IMG/VR virus record: IMGVR_UViG_3300035670_000022
Span: 1 to 64,000 of that record
Length of the DNA: 64,000 bases
Source: a virus
Direction: 5' to 3' (one strand)
Positions 47,207 to 56,588 of this stretch are shown one piece after another; positions within the stretch are counted from its first letter, which is position 1, and each line of letters begins with the position of its first letter. The notes beneath the pieces are model-generated. The model searched no databases, had not been told where the DNA came from, and saw nothing but the letters and a program-made list of their open reading frames with translations. Made by a program: the position numbers and the translations under genes.

Positions 47207-48154
47207 ATGAGCAGCTACTACATCACCTCTAAGCGCGATGGATTTGGACAGTATCTTAATGAGATAGGTATGTATCCGACTCTAACTAAAGAGCAGGAGC
47301 AAGAGTACGGCAAGAAAATTCAAAAGATGATGCTTTTTAATAAGCTGCTAGAGTCAATACCTCTAGATAGCGCAGTGCAGCTAAAGGCTCAAGCCTGTGC
47401 GTGCTCTGTGCAGGAGTTTAATCTTGTTTATCGACATGGTGCTATCTCTCGAGACCGGATGTTAAAACACAACCTAAAGCTGGTTGTGCATATTGCTCGT
47501 CGGTATAACAACAGGGGTGTTGATTTGGAGGATCTTGTGCAAGAAGGTAGCGTTGGGCTGATGCGGGCGGTAGAGAAGTTTAACCCAGACCTAGGGTTTA
47601 AGTTTAGTACCTACGCTGGGTGGTGGATAAAACAATCAATTATTCGAGCTATTGCTAATACCTGTCGATCTATTCGTCTTCCTGTTCATATACATGATCT
47701 TCTAAATAAGATTCGTCGAGTTGAGCGGGATTTTTTTCAACAAACAGGAAGGACGCCTAAGTTGTCAGAAGTTGCTGACATCATTGGTGTACCTGCGGGT
47801 AAGATCAGTCGAGTCCAGCAACATTCTAAAAATGTGTGGAGTTTAGATATAGAGAGTTATGACTCAGATGACTCACCTTCGATTGAGGAGTCGTTTGTTA
47901 ATACGGTTGCTACTCAACAAGCTGAATATCTATTTGATATCCAGCATCTTACTGAGTCGATGTTACAGGAGTTGGACGAGTTGGAGCTGGCAGTAATGGT
48001 TCGTCGTTACGGATTAAACACCGGAATTAATCTGTCTTACCAGTCCATAGCTGATGAATTGGGTTTAAATACCCAAACAGTCAGAAAGATCAGTCTTGGC
48101 GCCTTTGAAAAGTTAAAGAACCACGTGGTTCAGTCTGGTATCTCCATGTTCTAA
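47207..48154 (+). CDS. Sigma-70 family RNA polymerase sigma factor (group 2-like)
   Basis: The ATG at 47207 is chosen because an in-frame GTG at 47153 lies inside the terminator. The 315-residue protein has region 1.2 (YLNEIGMYPTLTKEQEQEYGKKI), region 2 with NLKLVVHIARRYNNRGVDLEDLVQEG..GLMRAVEKFNPDLGFKFSTYAGWWIKQSIIRAI (2.1-2.4), region 3 and region 4 with SYQSIADELGLNTQTVRKISLGAFEKLK as helix-turn-helix. It resembles cyanobacterial group 2 sigma factors, but region 4.2 differs from primary sigmas. It could redirect host RNA polymerase to phage promoters. Its TAA directly abuts the stop of the convergent fibre gene. Confidence 0.92.
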   Translation: MSSYYITSKRDGFGQYLNEIGMYPTLTKEQEQEYGKKIQKMMLFNKLLESIPLDSAVQLKAQACACSVQEFNLVYRHGAISRDRMLKHNLKLVVHIARRYNNRGVDLEDLVQEGSVGLMRAVEKFNPDLGFKFSTYAGWWIKQSIIRAIANTCRSIRLPVHIHDLLNKIRRVERDFFQQTGRTPKLSEVADIIGVPAGKISRVQQHSKNVWSLDIESYDSDDSPSIEESFVNTVATQQAEYLFDIQHLTESMLQELDELELAVMVRRYGLNTGINLSYQSIADELGLNTQTVRKISLGAFEKLKNHVVQSGISMF

Positions 48155-51100
48155 TTATGCATAGCGCATAATATAGGCTAATGCATAGTAGGGAGGAAGG
48201 TTAGTTATCGGCTCATTCTCCCCTTCAGTCTCAGTTATGACTGTGACCGCTTCTTCTGTATCTAAGCTAGGTACTTGTAGACTTGCCACCAGCGCTAAGG
48301 TCTGTCCTGCGGGAACTTGCGATAAATCTCCCGGCGCGAATGACTCTGGATACTTGACGCCTACAACGTACTCTTGAGCGATATCCAGTTCATGCCCATG
48401 GGAAGGTAGGTGTGACTTTGTTAATCTGGTCTCTTGCTCTCCTCCTGTTGCTGTCAGTCCGTATGATCCGCCAGCACCGATAATAAAGCGATTTCTTAAG
48501 TCTGGAGTGTTGTTTTCTCCATCGCATAAGTAATACCCTACGGGGATCGCGTCGATATCACCACTCCACATGATGATCCCCCCAATAGGTACGGCACCTC
48601 CTGTGCTAACTTGACTCTCAGGGAGTCCGCCAACACCAACTAGCTCATCAATACGGGCGCTTAACGCTTGAAGTAACTCTTCTGCATAGAGATGTCTCTG
48701 TTCCGCTAACTCTGTGTAAAGGTCTTTAATTGTTTTTACCTGCGCCGGAGTCGCTGCCAGGTTACTAGAGTCGAAGTCGGTTGGCTCTGCTATTTGGATA
48801 AACCCAGGTTGAGTAACGGAAGCGTAGGTCTGTGCAGTCTTTGGAATTGGATAGGAGAATCGCGTCTCATTATCTATTAATATTGTTGACCGAGACAGAT
48901 CTAGAGTCGCATTAGCGGCAACATCTAGTCCACTAGAGACCACCATTTTGTTGAAGCGCTGCGTGGCAATCGATCCATCATTAGATAGTGACTCCTCTTC
49001 CCCGGTCAATAGGTTGATGTATTTATCTCCCATGATGTACGTACCGTTATGGTTCATACCTGTGTGATAAATCTTGCCACCCTTAGTCTCTCGTTTTAAT
49101 TTGACTCTTTCTTCTTCTTTTGTCAGAGATACGTCTTGATACTTGAGCAGCCCAGTGTCGTAGTTACCGTAGCCTATCCACTCCGTAGTGGTATTAAATG
49201 CTCGAATGGTAGACGGTTTTGTAAAAGATACCCGTAGAGTAACACTCTCTCCCTGTAAGTTTTTAATCGTTTGTGGCTCTGTCTGAGGAGTCGTATAGGT
49301 AACAGATGTCTCTTCATTGACACCGATCGCCTGCAGAATGGCTTTTACAGCTAAATACGTCAGACTATTCGGAGGGTTGTCATCTGGCTCGTTTGGGTCT
49401 GAGTTTGGATAAAGACTAACCGGCTTCTCTACTATGCTGGAGGCTTTCATTACCCCCAGATAGCAACTGCCACTTGGAGCTGCACTTCCGTCGGGGGCTG
49501 TGCTGGTAACCTCTACTATTGAAATAGGCTCTAAGTTGCTGTAATCGTCCAATCTTAAAACATAACTTTGCGGCGGCAGTCTTTTTGAAGATGTAATACC
49601 AGATAGTTCAAGCCAGAAGATTTTTTGCTGGTTGTTACGCTGATCTGGGAGTCGTTTAAAGTAGACCCGTTTACCCGCCAGGTTTTGAATTTGGCCTGCA
49701 ATCAGATTTTCTTCTGTTTCTACTTGAGCGTAATGAGTGCCGTCAGACTCTACACCAAAGTTTCCTGTCGCTGTGGCTGTGTAAACTGCGCCGTCATCTC
49801 CGTCTACGTATAATTTATCTCCACTCTCTACGATATAGGGAGATAAAGAGGATAGATTAAGTGCTTCAGAGAACAGCAGGCGGAGAGTCCCGTTTACTCC
49901 AGCTAAGGTGCCTAACGTATATTTCACCTCGTTTGTGTCTAGAGGGAGTGGGGGTATAAACCTGGAGATGGTGAACCCAGTATCCTGGGGCATCGGGTTA
50001 AGGCTATGACCCTCTGCACTAAAAGCCGTTTCTCCAAAGTTGGTAAAGCAGTTGGCTAAAGATAATTCCCCGCCTGATTTAACTCTGTAGTGTTCAGCAG
50101 CGCAAACAGTAAACGAGGATAGAATCTGTCCAAAGCCATCATTGGTTGCTTCTATACCTGTATGTCGCCAAGCCTCTTTATAGATGCGAATATCCTGTGC
50201 GGTGGTAGCTTCTAGAAAGGCCCTTTCATCTTCTTGAGTAGAGATGTTGGTGTATTTCTCTATCGTCATTGACTTAAAGCCTTCGACCAAGGCGCCATCT
50301 ATCTTTAGTCCACAGGCGCCAAATCTTGATACCAGAGAGCAGTTAGATAAATAAGGACTTGTGCCAACTATGTTATTTACGTTTAAGAATCCGTCTGAGT
50401 CTCTGTCTTCTTTACCTGCTTCTAAAACAGCAATGCTGGTCTCTAACGCTACAGATGTAAAAGAGGCAGCATCAAAGTCTGGAGAAATCGTTCTTCCTAA
50501 ACCCGCTCCTACTTTGGAGTAGTAACCGTAGTCTGGGTTGCTCAAGTCGGAGGTAGAAGCAAAACTAAAGCCGACACAGAGGTGGTGAGTTTCTCTTTTT
50601 AGAGGATTGTCTTTGAGCGTTATGTTAGCAATGTAGCTAGACCCCGTTAGTTTAAACCGCGACGTAGTTCCCTCTTCGCTACAAGAGCATGGTCCTAAAC
50701 TCTCTTCCCATTTCTCAAAGTCTCCTAGATAACGGGGGCGGACACTACACTTGGCTAAGTCTTGTCCAATAATAGATACACCACGAGGGACTATAACACC
50801 CCCTGTTGGTGGATTAAAAACAGAGTAGTCACTGTAAATAACTGCATCGCCGTTACCCCAGGCTCCTCTAACGCTGCGAACAATGATGACGTTATCTTCT
50901 TCAAAGGCATCAATAATTGCAGAGCCTCCGCTGGTGTTATATATCTGAGTATGACGAAAGACTTGCCCAACGACACTCGTGCTCAAAGTGACTCGCCCCG
51001 TCTGCGGTTCGATCGCCGTGACTGTCGCTTCGCTATCTATAGGATTAATAGGACCTACATTACCAAAATCATGTTTAAAGAGATTCTCTAAGTTAGGAGC

Positions 51101-51871
51101 CCCAGGGCGATTATCTAAGAAGTAATCTCCTGGACGCAGCAGTATAGAGACTTCTTGAAACCGGTCATTATCTTCGTCTTCTTGAGTATCAGCAACATAG
51201 GAGCTAAGAGCCGCTTCGAGGAGCGCACGTTCAATAGTCAAGAAAGGATATCTGGGATCTCTTCCGTCGTTCTCTAGACTGTCGTCACCAATAGCTTGAT
51301 CCACATAGATGGTCGTGCCACTGTGATTCCGAGAGACAAGTTCTCGTTCGTTCTTCCAACTTTCTAGGTAGGACGGAGTCACCGCTGTTAGTTTGCTGGT
51401 CGCACTTAAGACTTCATTCTCTGTAGCGATGCGAATAGTTCCGTCTACTTCTTCTGTTGCCTCTAGCGGCGTTACTCTTAAATACTTGGTGCCATCATGG
51501 ACAAAGAAGGCCTGATCCGTGGTCCGTAACCACATCTCTCCTGTCTCTAGGAGCTTAGCCCGACCTGGACCTTGTCTATGGGGAACAGTGGGAGATGTTG
51601 TCCCCGACGTGTCGTTGGTGACGATTACTTTACCGATACGAATAACTTCGTCTTCCAACGCTTCTTTAGACTCTTCTCCGACGCGGAGATAGATACCCGG
51701 CGCGCTGTTCAATCCTCCCTGTTTACTAAACGAGTTAACTGTAATCTCATTTTTATACATCGCATCGTCGCCGGCGGATCGTGGGATGCCCACGGCGGGG
51801 ACGACATCCTCTTCGGAGGTGCGGCGGAGGATAATTCGCGTCGTATCGTATTCTTGAGGATGCTGCGCCAT
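48155..51871 (-). CDS. Large tail-fibre protein with collar domain (paralogue of 38382-45272)
   Basis: The 1,238-residue protein shares its central module with the giant fibre: YPFLTIERALLEAAL, RGVSIIGQDLAKCSVRPRYL, RFKLTGSSYI, SRFGACGLKIDG and GGELSLANCFTNFGETAFSAEGH. The C-terminal ~170 residues are a phage tail collar domain: PVGGIIMWSGDIDAIPVGYYLCDG, TPDLRNRFIIGAG and the SHGHE and NLPPYYALAYIMR ends. Collar domains form fibre tips that contact receptors. It lies on the minus strand between rightward genes, so these two fibres are expressed from opposite directions. Confidence 0.85.
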   Translation of the reverse strand: MAQHPQEYDTTRIILRRTSEEDVVPAVGIPRSAGDDAMYKNEITVNSFSKQGGLNSAPGIYLRVGEESKEALEDEVIRIGKVIVTNDTSGTTSPTVPHRQGPGRAKLLETGEMWLRTTDQAFFVHDGTKYLRVTPLEATEEVDGTIRIATENEVLSATSKLTAVTPSYLESWKNERELVSRNHSGTTIYVDQAIGDDSLENDGRDPRYPFLTIERALLEAALSSYVADTQEDEDNDRFQEVSILLRPGDYFLDNRPGAPNLENLFKHDFGNVGPINPIDSEATVTAIEPQTGRVTLSTSVVGQVFRHTQIYNTSGGSAIIDAFEEDNVIIVRSVRGAWGNGDAVIYSDYSVFNPPTGGVIVPRGVSIIGQDLAKCSVRPRYLGDFEKWEESLGPCSCSEEGTTSRFKLTGSSYIANITLKDNPLKRETHHLCVGFSFASTSDLSNPDYGYYSKVGAGLGRTISPDFDAASFTSVALETSIAVLEAGKEDRDSDGFLNVNNIVGTSPYLSNCSLVSRFGACGLKIDGALVEGFKSMTIEKYTNISTQEDERAFLEATTAQDIRIYKEAWRHTGIEATNDGFGQILSSFTVCAAEHYRVKSGGELSLANCFTNFGETAFSAEGHSLNPMPQDTGFTISRFIPPLPLDTNEVKYTLGTLAGVNGTLRLLFSEALNLSSLSPYIVESGDKLYVDGDDGAVYTATATGNFGVESDGTHYAQVETEENLIAGQIQNLAGKRVYFKRLPDQRNNQQKIFWLELSGITSSKRLPPQSYVLRLDDYSNLEPISIVEVTSTAPDGSAAPSGSCYLGVMKASSIVEKPVSLYPNSDPNEPDDNPPNSLTYLAVKAILQAIGVNEETSVTYTTPQTEPQTIKNLQGESVTLRVSFTKPSTIRAFNTTTEWIGYGNYDTGLLKYQDVSLTKEEERVKLKRETKGGKIYHTGMNHNGTYIMGDKYINLLTGEEESLSNDGSIATQRFNKMVVSSGLDVAANATLDLSRSTILIDNETRFSYPIPKTAQTYASVTQPGFIQIAEPTDFDSSNLAATPAQVKTIKDLYTELAEQRHLYAEELLQALSARIDELVGVGGLPESQVSTGGAVPIGGIIMWSGDIDAIPVGYYLCDGENNTPDLRNRFIIGAGGSYGLTATGGEQETRLTKSHLPSHGHELDIAQEYVVGVKYPESFAPGDLSQVPAGQTLALVASLQVPSLDTEEAVTVITETEGENEPITNLPPYYALAYIMRYA

Positions 51872-51901
51872 AATAAAAAGTTAGATTAAGTCTAAGTTGT
51901 C

Positions 51902-52264
51902 TTAAGCGGTGAATTGAAAGTCTAAGAAGCTATTGTCGTCTAAATACCAGGATGGATAGCCTTGTATAAAGGACACCACGACATCTCCATCTGATTCCAC
52001 ACTTTCCGGCTTAAGAATACTGTTAAAGGTAGCTAACACCCAACTATTGTTAATATACTGCCACCACTCTCCTGTAGCTCTTACATAAACTAATGGCTCT
52101 CCATTGCCGAGTCGAAGAGCTGACAAGGATGAAAGACTCTCTACTGTGTCAACTGCTAGAAGTCCCCCCGCACCGTATTGGGAGAAATGAGTTGGGTAGG
52201 TATCTCGATCATCTAGAGGCGCGATGGGGCCTGTTAGTCCAATGGAGTTAGGTATATTAGCCAT
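51902..52264 (-). CDS. Small virion-associated protein, 120 aa
   Basis: PTHFSQYGAGGLLAVDTVESLSSL and MVYV-like GEPLVYVRATGEWWQYINNSW resemble short phage baseplate or fibre proteins with a Trp-rich beta-sheet. It precedes the collar fibre gene on the same strand by 30 nt. Likely a fibre-associated or chaperone protein. Confidence 0.5.
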   Translation of the reverse strand: MANIPNSIGLTGPIAPLDDRDTYPTHFSQYGAGGLLAVDTVESLSSLSALRLGNGEPLVYVRATGEWWQYINNSWVLATFNSILKPESVESDGDVVVSFIQGYPSWYLDDNSFLDFQFTA

Positions 52265-52353
52265 TACTCATTTGCTTCAGTTCTTAATCTAGCTTAGTCG
52301 AGCTATTGGATAAGCTGAGTTTAGGTTCCCTGCTGTTGTTAAATGGTACTTTT

Positions 52354-54792
52354 ATGACTGACTACACTTCATACAAGATAGAGATTATTGAAGGAATCAA
52401 TGATGATCCGGTTCCTGCCAATTTTAACAATAACGGTCGGGGACCTAATGGCTCATACTTTATCCAGAAGTACAACGCATTCCTAGATGCAGCTAGTGCC
52501 ACAGTTGATGCGGATGAAACTGTTAAAACCTCAGCGACTGACACCACAGCTGGCTTTTTACAGGACAAGTTAGTTGCTGGCGATAATATTACGATTACAC
52601 TGACTGCTCCGGGAGAGAACGAGTCTTTAACTATTGCTGGGGCTGAACCCCATGCTATTAAGAATGGATTAAGTGAAGCCGGCTTTTTTACGGTGGATGG
52701 GTTGTTTGAAGTGACTATCGCCGGAGCAACCTATGCACGCTGGGATTTAGGTAATCCAGTAGGATCTACCGGCTGTATAGCTATTGGTGAAGATGCTCTC
52801 TTAACACCAGATGTTGCTGCCTATAACATTGCTATTGGTACCGAGTGCTTAAGATTAACGACTGAGGGAACAGATAATGTAGCCCTTGGGAGTTATGCTT
52901 TATCGGCTAATACTACAGGCTGGCAGAATACTGCCGTAGGATCCTACTCGCTTTTACTCAACACCTCTGGTAGTGATAATGTGGCGATCGGTTGCTTTAG
53001 CCTATGGAATAATACTGTGGGCGTAAAGAATATCGCTTTGGGCGACTATGCTCTGCGGGACGCAGTAAGTGCCAGCGCTAACGTGTGTGTCGGACACTCT
53101 ACAGGATTAAAAACAACTGGTGAGACAAACACTTATGTTGGGTCTGAGTGTGCGATGGCGAATACATCAGGAGGAGCCAACACTGCTCTTGGTTATTATG
53201 CTTTAGCTAACAGCGAAACAGGCAATTGGAATGTAGCTGTTGGTAGGGACGCAGCGTTTGGAACGGCAGGCGTAAGTGTCGGCGGGCTTGTTGCTGTCGG
53301 TGCGCAAGCTCTTAAAGTTACAGCTGCTTCCGACAACACTGCAGTGGGGTATCAAGCACTAACAGATACCACTACTGGGGTTAATAATGTGGCTGTTGGG
53401 CACACCGCTGCTTCAACTTTGACCACAGGCAGCAATGTTATATGTATCGGACAAAACGCTCAGCCCTCAGCGACTACGGTTTCTAACGAGATAACGTTAG
53501 GTAACGCGTCTATCGCTTCTTTAAGAGTGCCTGGACTTGGCTTTGAATTAGGGAATTGCTCTGCTGCTACAGATGGGCAGATTTTAACTTACGATGACGT
53601 GTCTGGTAATTGGATTCCAGGGACAGCAGCGAGCGGTGGAGGAACAGCGGTGCCTCCTGGTTATCTGCAAGTTTACGCTGCAGGTGATGTTATAGGTCTG
53701 ACTAGTAGTAACGAGTGGTACGGTGGAATAGTTGAGCTTGGCTATAACGCATCATTCGAAAGTAACGTATTTTTTGGGCACAATTCTCTAAAAGAAGCGT
53801 ATAACAACATAGATGGTCCGCTTTTCACGTCTGTTGTTAATAGTGTGTCTATTGGACGTGATTGCAATACTCAACCTCTAGCTGATGGATACATCGCTAA
53901 TAGCGTGTCTATTGGTTATTTAGCTGGTACTAGCTACAGTATGCTTAACGGTTGTGTATTTGTAGGTAACACTGTTGGACCGCAGCAAACGGCTGAAGAA
54001 AACGGAATCTGGCTTCAGGGTTCTGTAGTAATCGGTGCAGGCAGTGCTACTAATGCGACTGCGTTGGATGGTTCAGTTATTATTGGCAAATCCGCTGCAA
54101 ACTATTTAACAGACGGTTTAAGTTGGAATACTGTCGCAATAGGCTCTTCTGCTCTTCAAAATACAACAAGTTCAGCAGATGCAGTAGCTATTGGGTCTGC
54201 AGCCGGACAGTATACAACCTCAGGTACCCAAAATGTTTTTGTTGGACGCTGGGCTGGACAAAGATGCACCACAGGTTCTTACAACGTCTATGTAGGTCCA
54301 GAGTCGGGACTTTATGCTTTAGGCACAACTACGAATACAACAGGAAGCAACAATATCTGTATAGGTAGACGAGCCTATTTATCGGCTGCTGATGTCAGTA
54401 ACGAGATAACTTTGGGTAACACATCTATTACTTCTTTACGCTGCGCTGTTACTTCTATTACGTCTCTCTCTGATGTTAGAGATAAAAAGGATATACAAAC
54501 GCTGCCTGTAGGGCTTGACTTTGTTAATACTTTGAATCCCGTCCAATTTACCTGGAACACTCGTGACGGGGCTAAAGTCGGACAGCAGGCAGCTGGGTTT
54601 ATTGCTCAAGATTTACAAGAGGCTCAATCAGGCAATGAGTATCTCAATCTTGTTCTTGATAACAACCCTGATCGGTTAGAAGCCACACCCGGTAACCTGA
54701 TTCCTGTCTTAGTCAAAGCAATACAAGAGCTGGCTGAAAAGGTCGAGCAGCAGTCTTTAGAGATCGAAGCGCTAAAAGCACAAGTTGCTTAG
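52354..54792 (+). CDS. Tail fibre with YadA-like repeats and S74 chaperone domain
   Basis: I choose the ATG at 52354 over an in-frame TTG at 52306. After an N-terminal attachment region, residues ~130-650 carry many ~14-28 residue repeats of the NVAIGxxAL...NTTG type, as in trimeric YadA-head beta-rolls. The C-terminal ~100 residues (SDVRDKKDIQTLPVGLDFVN, FTWN, AGFIAQDLQ, ending in a coiled coil) are an endosialidase-type intramolecular chaperone (peptidase S74). The Ser of SDVRDKKDI and the Lys pair would perform self-cleavage after trimer folding. It is probably a host-binding fibre. Confidence 0.85.
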   Translation: MTDYTSYKIEIIEGINDDPVPANFNNNGRGPNGSYFIQKYNAFLDAASATVDADETVKTSATDTTAGFLQDKLVAGDNITITLTAPGENESLTIAGAEPHAIKNGLSEAGFFTVDGLFEVTIAGATYARWDLGNPVGSTGCIAIGEDALLTPDVAAYNIAIGTECLRLTTEGTDNVALGSYALSANTTGWQNTAVGSYSLLLNTSGSDNVAIGCFSLWNNTVGVKNIALGDYALRDAVSASANVCVGHSTGLKTTGETNTYVGSECAMANTSGGANTALGYYALANSETGNWNVAVGRDAAFGTAGVSVGGLVAVGAQALKVTAASDNTAVGYQALTDTTTGVNNVAVGHTAASTLTTGSNVICIGQNAQPSATTVSNEITLGNASIASLRVPGLGFELGNCSAATDGQILTYDDVSGNWIPGTAASGGGTAVPPGYLQVYAAGDVIGLTSSNEWYGGIVELGYNASFESNVFFGHNSLKEAYNNIDGPLFTSVVNSVSIGRDCNTQPLADGYIANSVSIGYLAGTSYSMLNGCVFVGNTVGPQQTAEENGIWLQGSVVIGAGSATNATALDGSVIIGKSAANYLTDGLSWNTVAIGSSALQNTTSSADAVAIGSAAGQYTTSGTQNVFVGRWAGQRCTTGSYNVYVGPESGLYALGTTTNTTGSNNICIGRRAYLSAADVSNEITLGNTSITSLRCAVTSITSLSDVRDKKDIQTLPVGLDFVNTLNPVQFTWNTRDGAKVGQQAAGFIAQDLQEAQSGNEYLNLVLDNNPDRLEATPGNLIPVLVKAIQELAEKVEQQSLEIEALKAQVA

Positions 54793-54844
54793 GCTTAGGA
54801 CATAGCTAAACTGTATTTATTCCCGTAGGTAAAACTATTATCTT

Positions 54845-55111
54845 ATGCCTCTACATAGCGAACGAACCCCGGAAGAGATTTTGGCGCAAGACATTGCTGG
54901 CATGGACGACAGCAAACTGCTTCTTGAGCAGCTCTTAGCAAATTCAGTAACTGAACAGGACGACTTAGACACTATTTACCGCAATTATAGACATCTTGAG
55001 ATTCTATTACAGCGTGAGAATATTGTCGCTAGTGCCTTAGACGCTGCGCCTTACCAAGTTGTTATTGATTCATCGTCTGCCTATTTGACTTCTCTTAACT
55101 ATGCACCTTAA
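54845..55111 (+). CDS. Small helical protein, 88 aa
   Basis: A helical acidic protein following the S74 fibre. Its last 11 nt overlap the start of the 38-residue ORF at 55101. Could be a fibre assembly helper by position; no motif is recognised. Confidence 0.5.
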   Translation: MPLHSERTPEEILAQDIAGMDDSKLLLEQLLANSVTEQDDLDTIYRNYRHLEILLQRENIVASALDAAPYQVVIDSSSAYLTSLNYAP

Positions 55112-55217
55112 TGTGGAAACAGAGAGTAGTACAAAAGCAAACGACCCAGTTCTCGCCTCTGTTACTCTGGGTTTAGGCGTGCTCACAGCCATACCAAGTC
55201 GAGGCGGGAATAAATAA
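55101..55217 (+). CDS. Small ORF, 38 aa
   Basis: ATG at 55101 (overlapping the previous TAA by 11 nt) encodes 38 residues with a hydrophobic centre (PVLASVTLGLGVLTAIP) and a basic end; it stops 1 nt before the next ATG (55219). The exact fit between two genes argues that it is translated. It could be a small membrane protein, perhaps a holin-like or lysis accessory protein. No Shine-Dalgarno is visible. Confidence 0.5.
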   Translation: MHLNVETESSTKANDPVLASVTLGLGVLTAIPSRGGNK

Positions 55218-55218
55218 A

Positions 55219-55977
55219 ATGCCTACTGTGTGGAAAGACTTAGCAGGTACTCTGCAGACGATGTTGAAGTTTGGCTCTCATCGTCTGTTTTCGAATGCGG
55301 ATAATAACGCCGTCGAGGTACAGAGCCGCTTTGGGACACAGACTTTGATGACAGTGGGAGTAGACAGCTATGTTTTAGCTGGGGTTAACTTCTACGCAGC
55401 AACTGAACCTCCGACGACTGGAGACTACACAGAAGGTTCTATTGTCTGGAATAAAGAACCAAGTGCTACAGGAATTATTGCTTGGTATTGTCAGGCATCT
55501 GGGACCCCAGGTAGTTGGCTGCCTATCAACTCTTCAGGGCAGTTGTCTGTACAGACTCACGCAGACTTATTAGCTATTAATCCGCTGCTACTTAAGCAAG
55601 GGTACATCGCCTACGTTATAGACGAGGGGCTGCGCTACGAGTATTTAGACGGTAATTGGGTAGTTTTAAATACTGCTGGGAACTTAATCAACTATCAAGT
55701 TATTACGACGGCGAGCATCACCTTAGGTGCTAACTCTTCTTATATTCATCATTTAGACCCTAACGGAGAATCTAGAGATATTTTGATAGATACCGGCTCG
55801 AGCAGAGAGTTTAAGATACTGAATTTAGACGGAGCATATCCTTTAAGAATTATGGATGGAGAGACTGCGGTTTTTGAACTCAGTACTTTATCAAACGTCC
55901 TAGAGGCAACAGTTAGTTTCTCTAATAACACAATACGAGTCTCAACCTATCCAGGGGCGCTATTAACCCTGGGCTAA
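55219..55977 (+). CDS. Structural protein, 252 aa
   Basis: Beta-rich, with the FYAATEPPTTGDYTEGSIVWNKEPSATGIIAWYCQASGTPGSWLPI segment typical of phage tail proteins with a carbohydrate-binding-like module. It starts the series 55219-58196 of medium structural genes, likely baseplate or fibre parts. No catalytic motif. Confidence 0.55.
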   Translation: MPTVWKDLAGTLQTMLKFGSHRLFSNADNNAVEVQSRFGTQTLMTVGVDSYVLAGVNFYAATEPPTTGDYTEGSIVWNKEPSATGIIAWYCQASGTPGSWLPINSSGQLSVQTHADLLAINPLLLKQGYIAYVIDEGLRYEYLDGNWVVLNTAGNLINYQVITTASITLGANSSYIHHLDPNGESRDILIDTGSSREFKILNLDGAYPLRIMDGETAVFELSTLSNVLEATVSFSNNTIRVSTYPGALLTLG

Positions 55978-56003
55978 GCTAGTTTTATCTGAACCCTAAT
56001 TGT

Positions 56004-56588
56004 ATGCCTCTAGTTGCTGTCTTATCACCTGACGACGAGAACCGTATCCTACGCTTTAGTGATACGGACGAAGTGTTGTTTAATGTGCCACTAAACGAGG
56101 GTCTATTTCCTATGGGCTTCACTGTATTTTTGGTCTCTTCTGGAGCAACTACGATCGACGTTGTTCCTGAAGAACCTGGCGTTAGTCTTCCTGTTTATAC
56201 GCCTCAACTGAATAACCCTAATGACTTAGGCGTGCTTCGCAATGTAGACGGCTCAAACTCATGGTCTTACGTGGTAGCCAGACCGTATACCGGGGGTGAT
56301 ATCAACGAAGAGTCTATGACTGGAAACTTAGTCCTCGATGATAGTGCTTCTATGTGGCAGGTGCTTAAGTGTAATGGCAGCAGCCGCGTTGTTAATATTA
56401 CAGCTACGATTCGGAGCAAAGAGTTCTTAATCATCAACGACGATGATAGCGGCGATAACACCTTAACTCTTCAAGACGCGGGAGTCCCGTTTGATACGTT
56501 ACGCCCCGGAGAATCTCTCTGGTGTAAGCGGTTGACCACTAAATGGATAGCATTGAGGTTTGCACAGCATGGCATTTCAAGTACTTGA
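56004..56588 (+). CDS. Structural protein, 194 aa
   Basis: A beta-rich protein of alternating hydrophobics (LVAVLSPDDENRILRFSD, SKEFLIINDDDSGDNTLTLQDAG). The next gene's ATG (56569) lies inside its end, so the two are coupled. Its neighbours and composition indicate a virion component; not further assignable. Confidence 0.5.
   Translation: MPLVAVLSPDDENRILRFSDTDEVLFNVPLNEGLFPMGFTVFLVSSGATTIDVVPEEPGVSLPVYTPQLNNPNDLGVLRNVDGSNSWSYVVARPYTGGDINEESMTGNLVLDDSASMWQVLKCNGSSRVVNITATIRSKEFLIINDDDSGDNTLTLQDAGVPFDTLRPGESLWCKRLTTKWIALRFAQHGISST

Noticed and set aside
50791-51091. Opposite-strand ORFs inside large fibre genes and elsewhere
   Set aside because: They overlap well-supported genes in other frames, lack starts with signals and have no recognisable motifs.
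55115-55135. Near match to the dispersed motif (AAACAGAGAGTAGTACAAAAG) on the + strand
   Set aside because: It contains several changes and lies inside the 38-residue ORF, so it can be explained by coding sequence.
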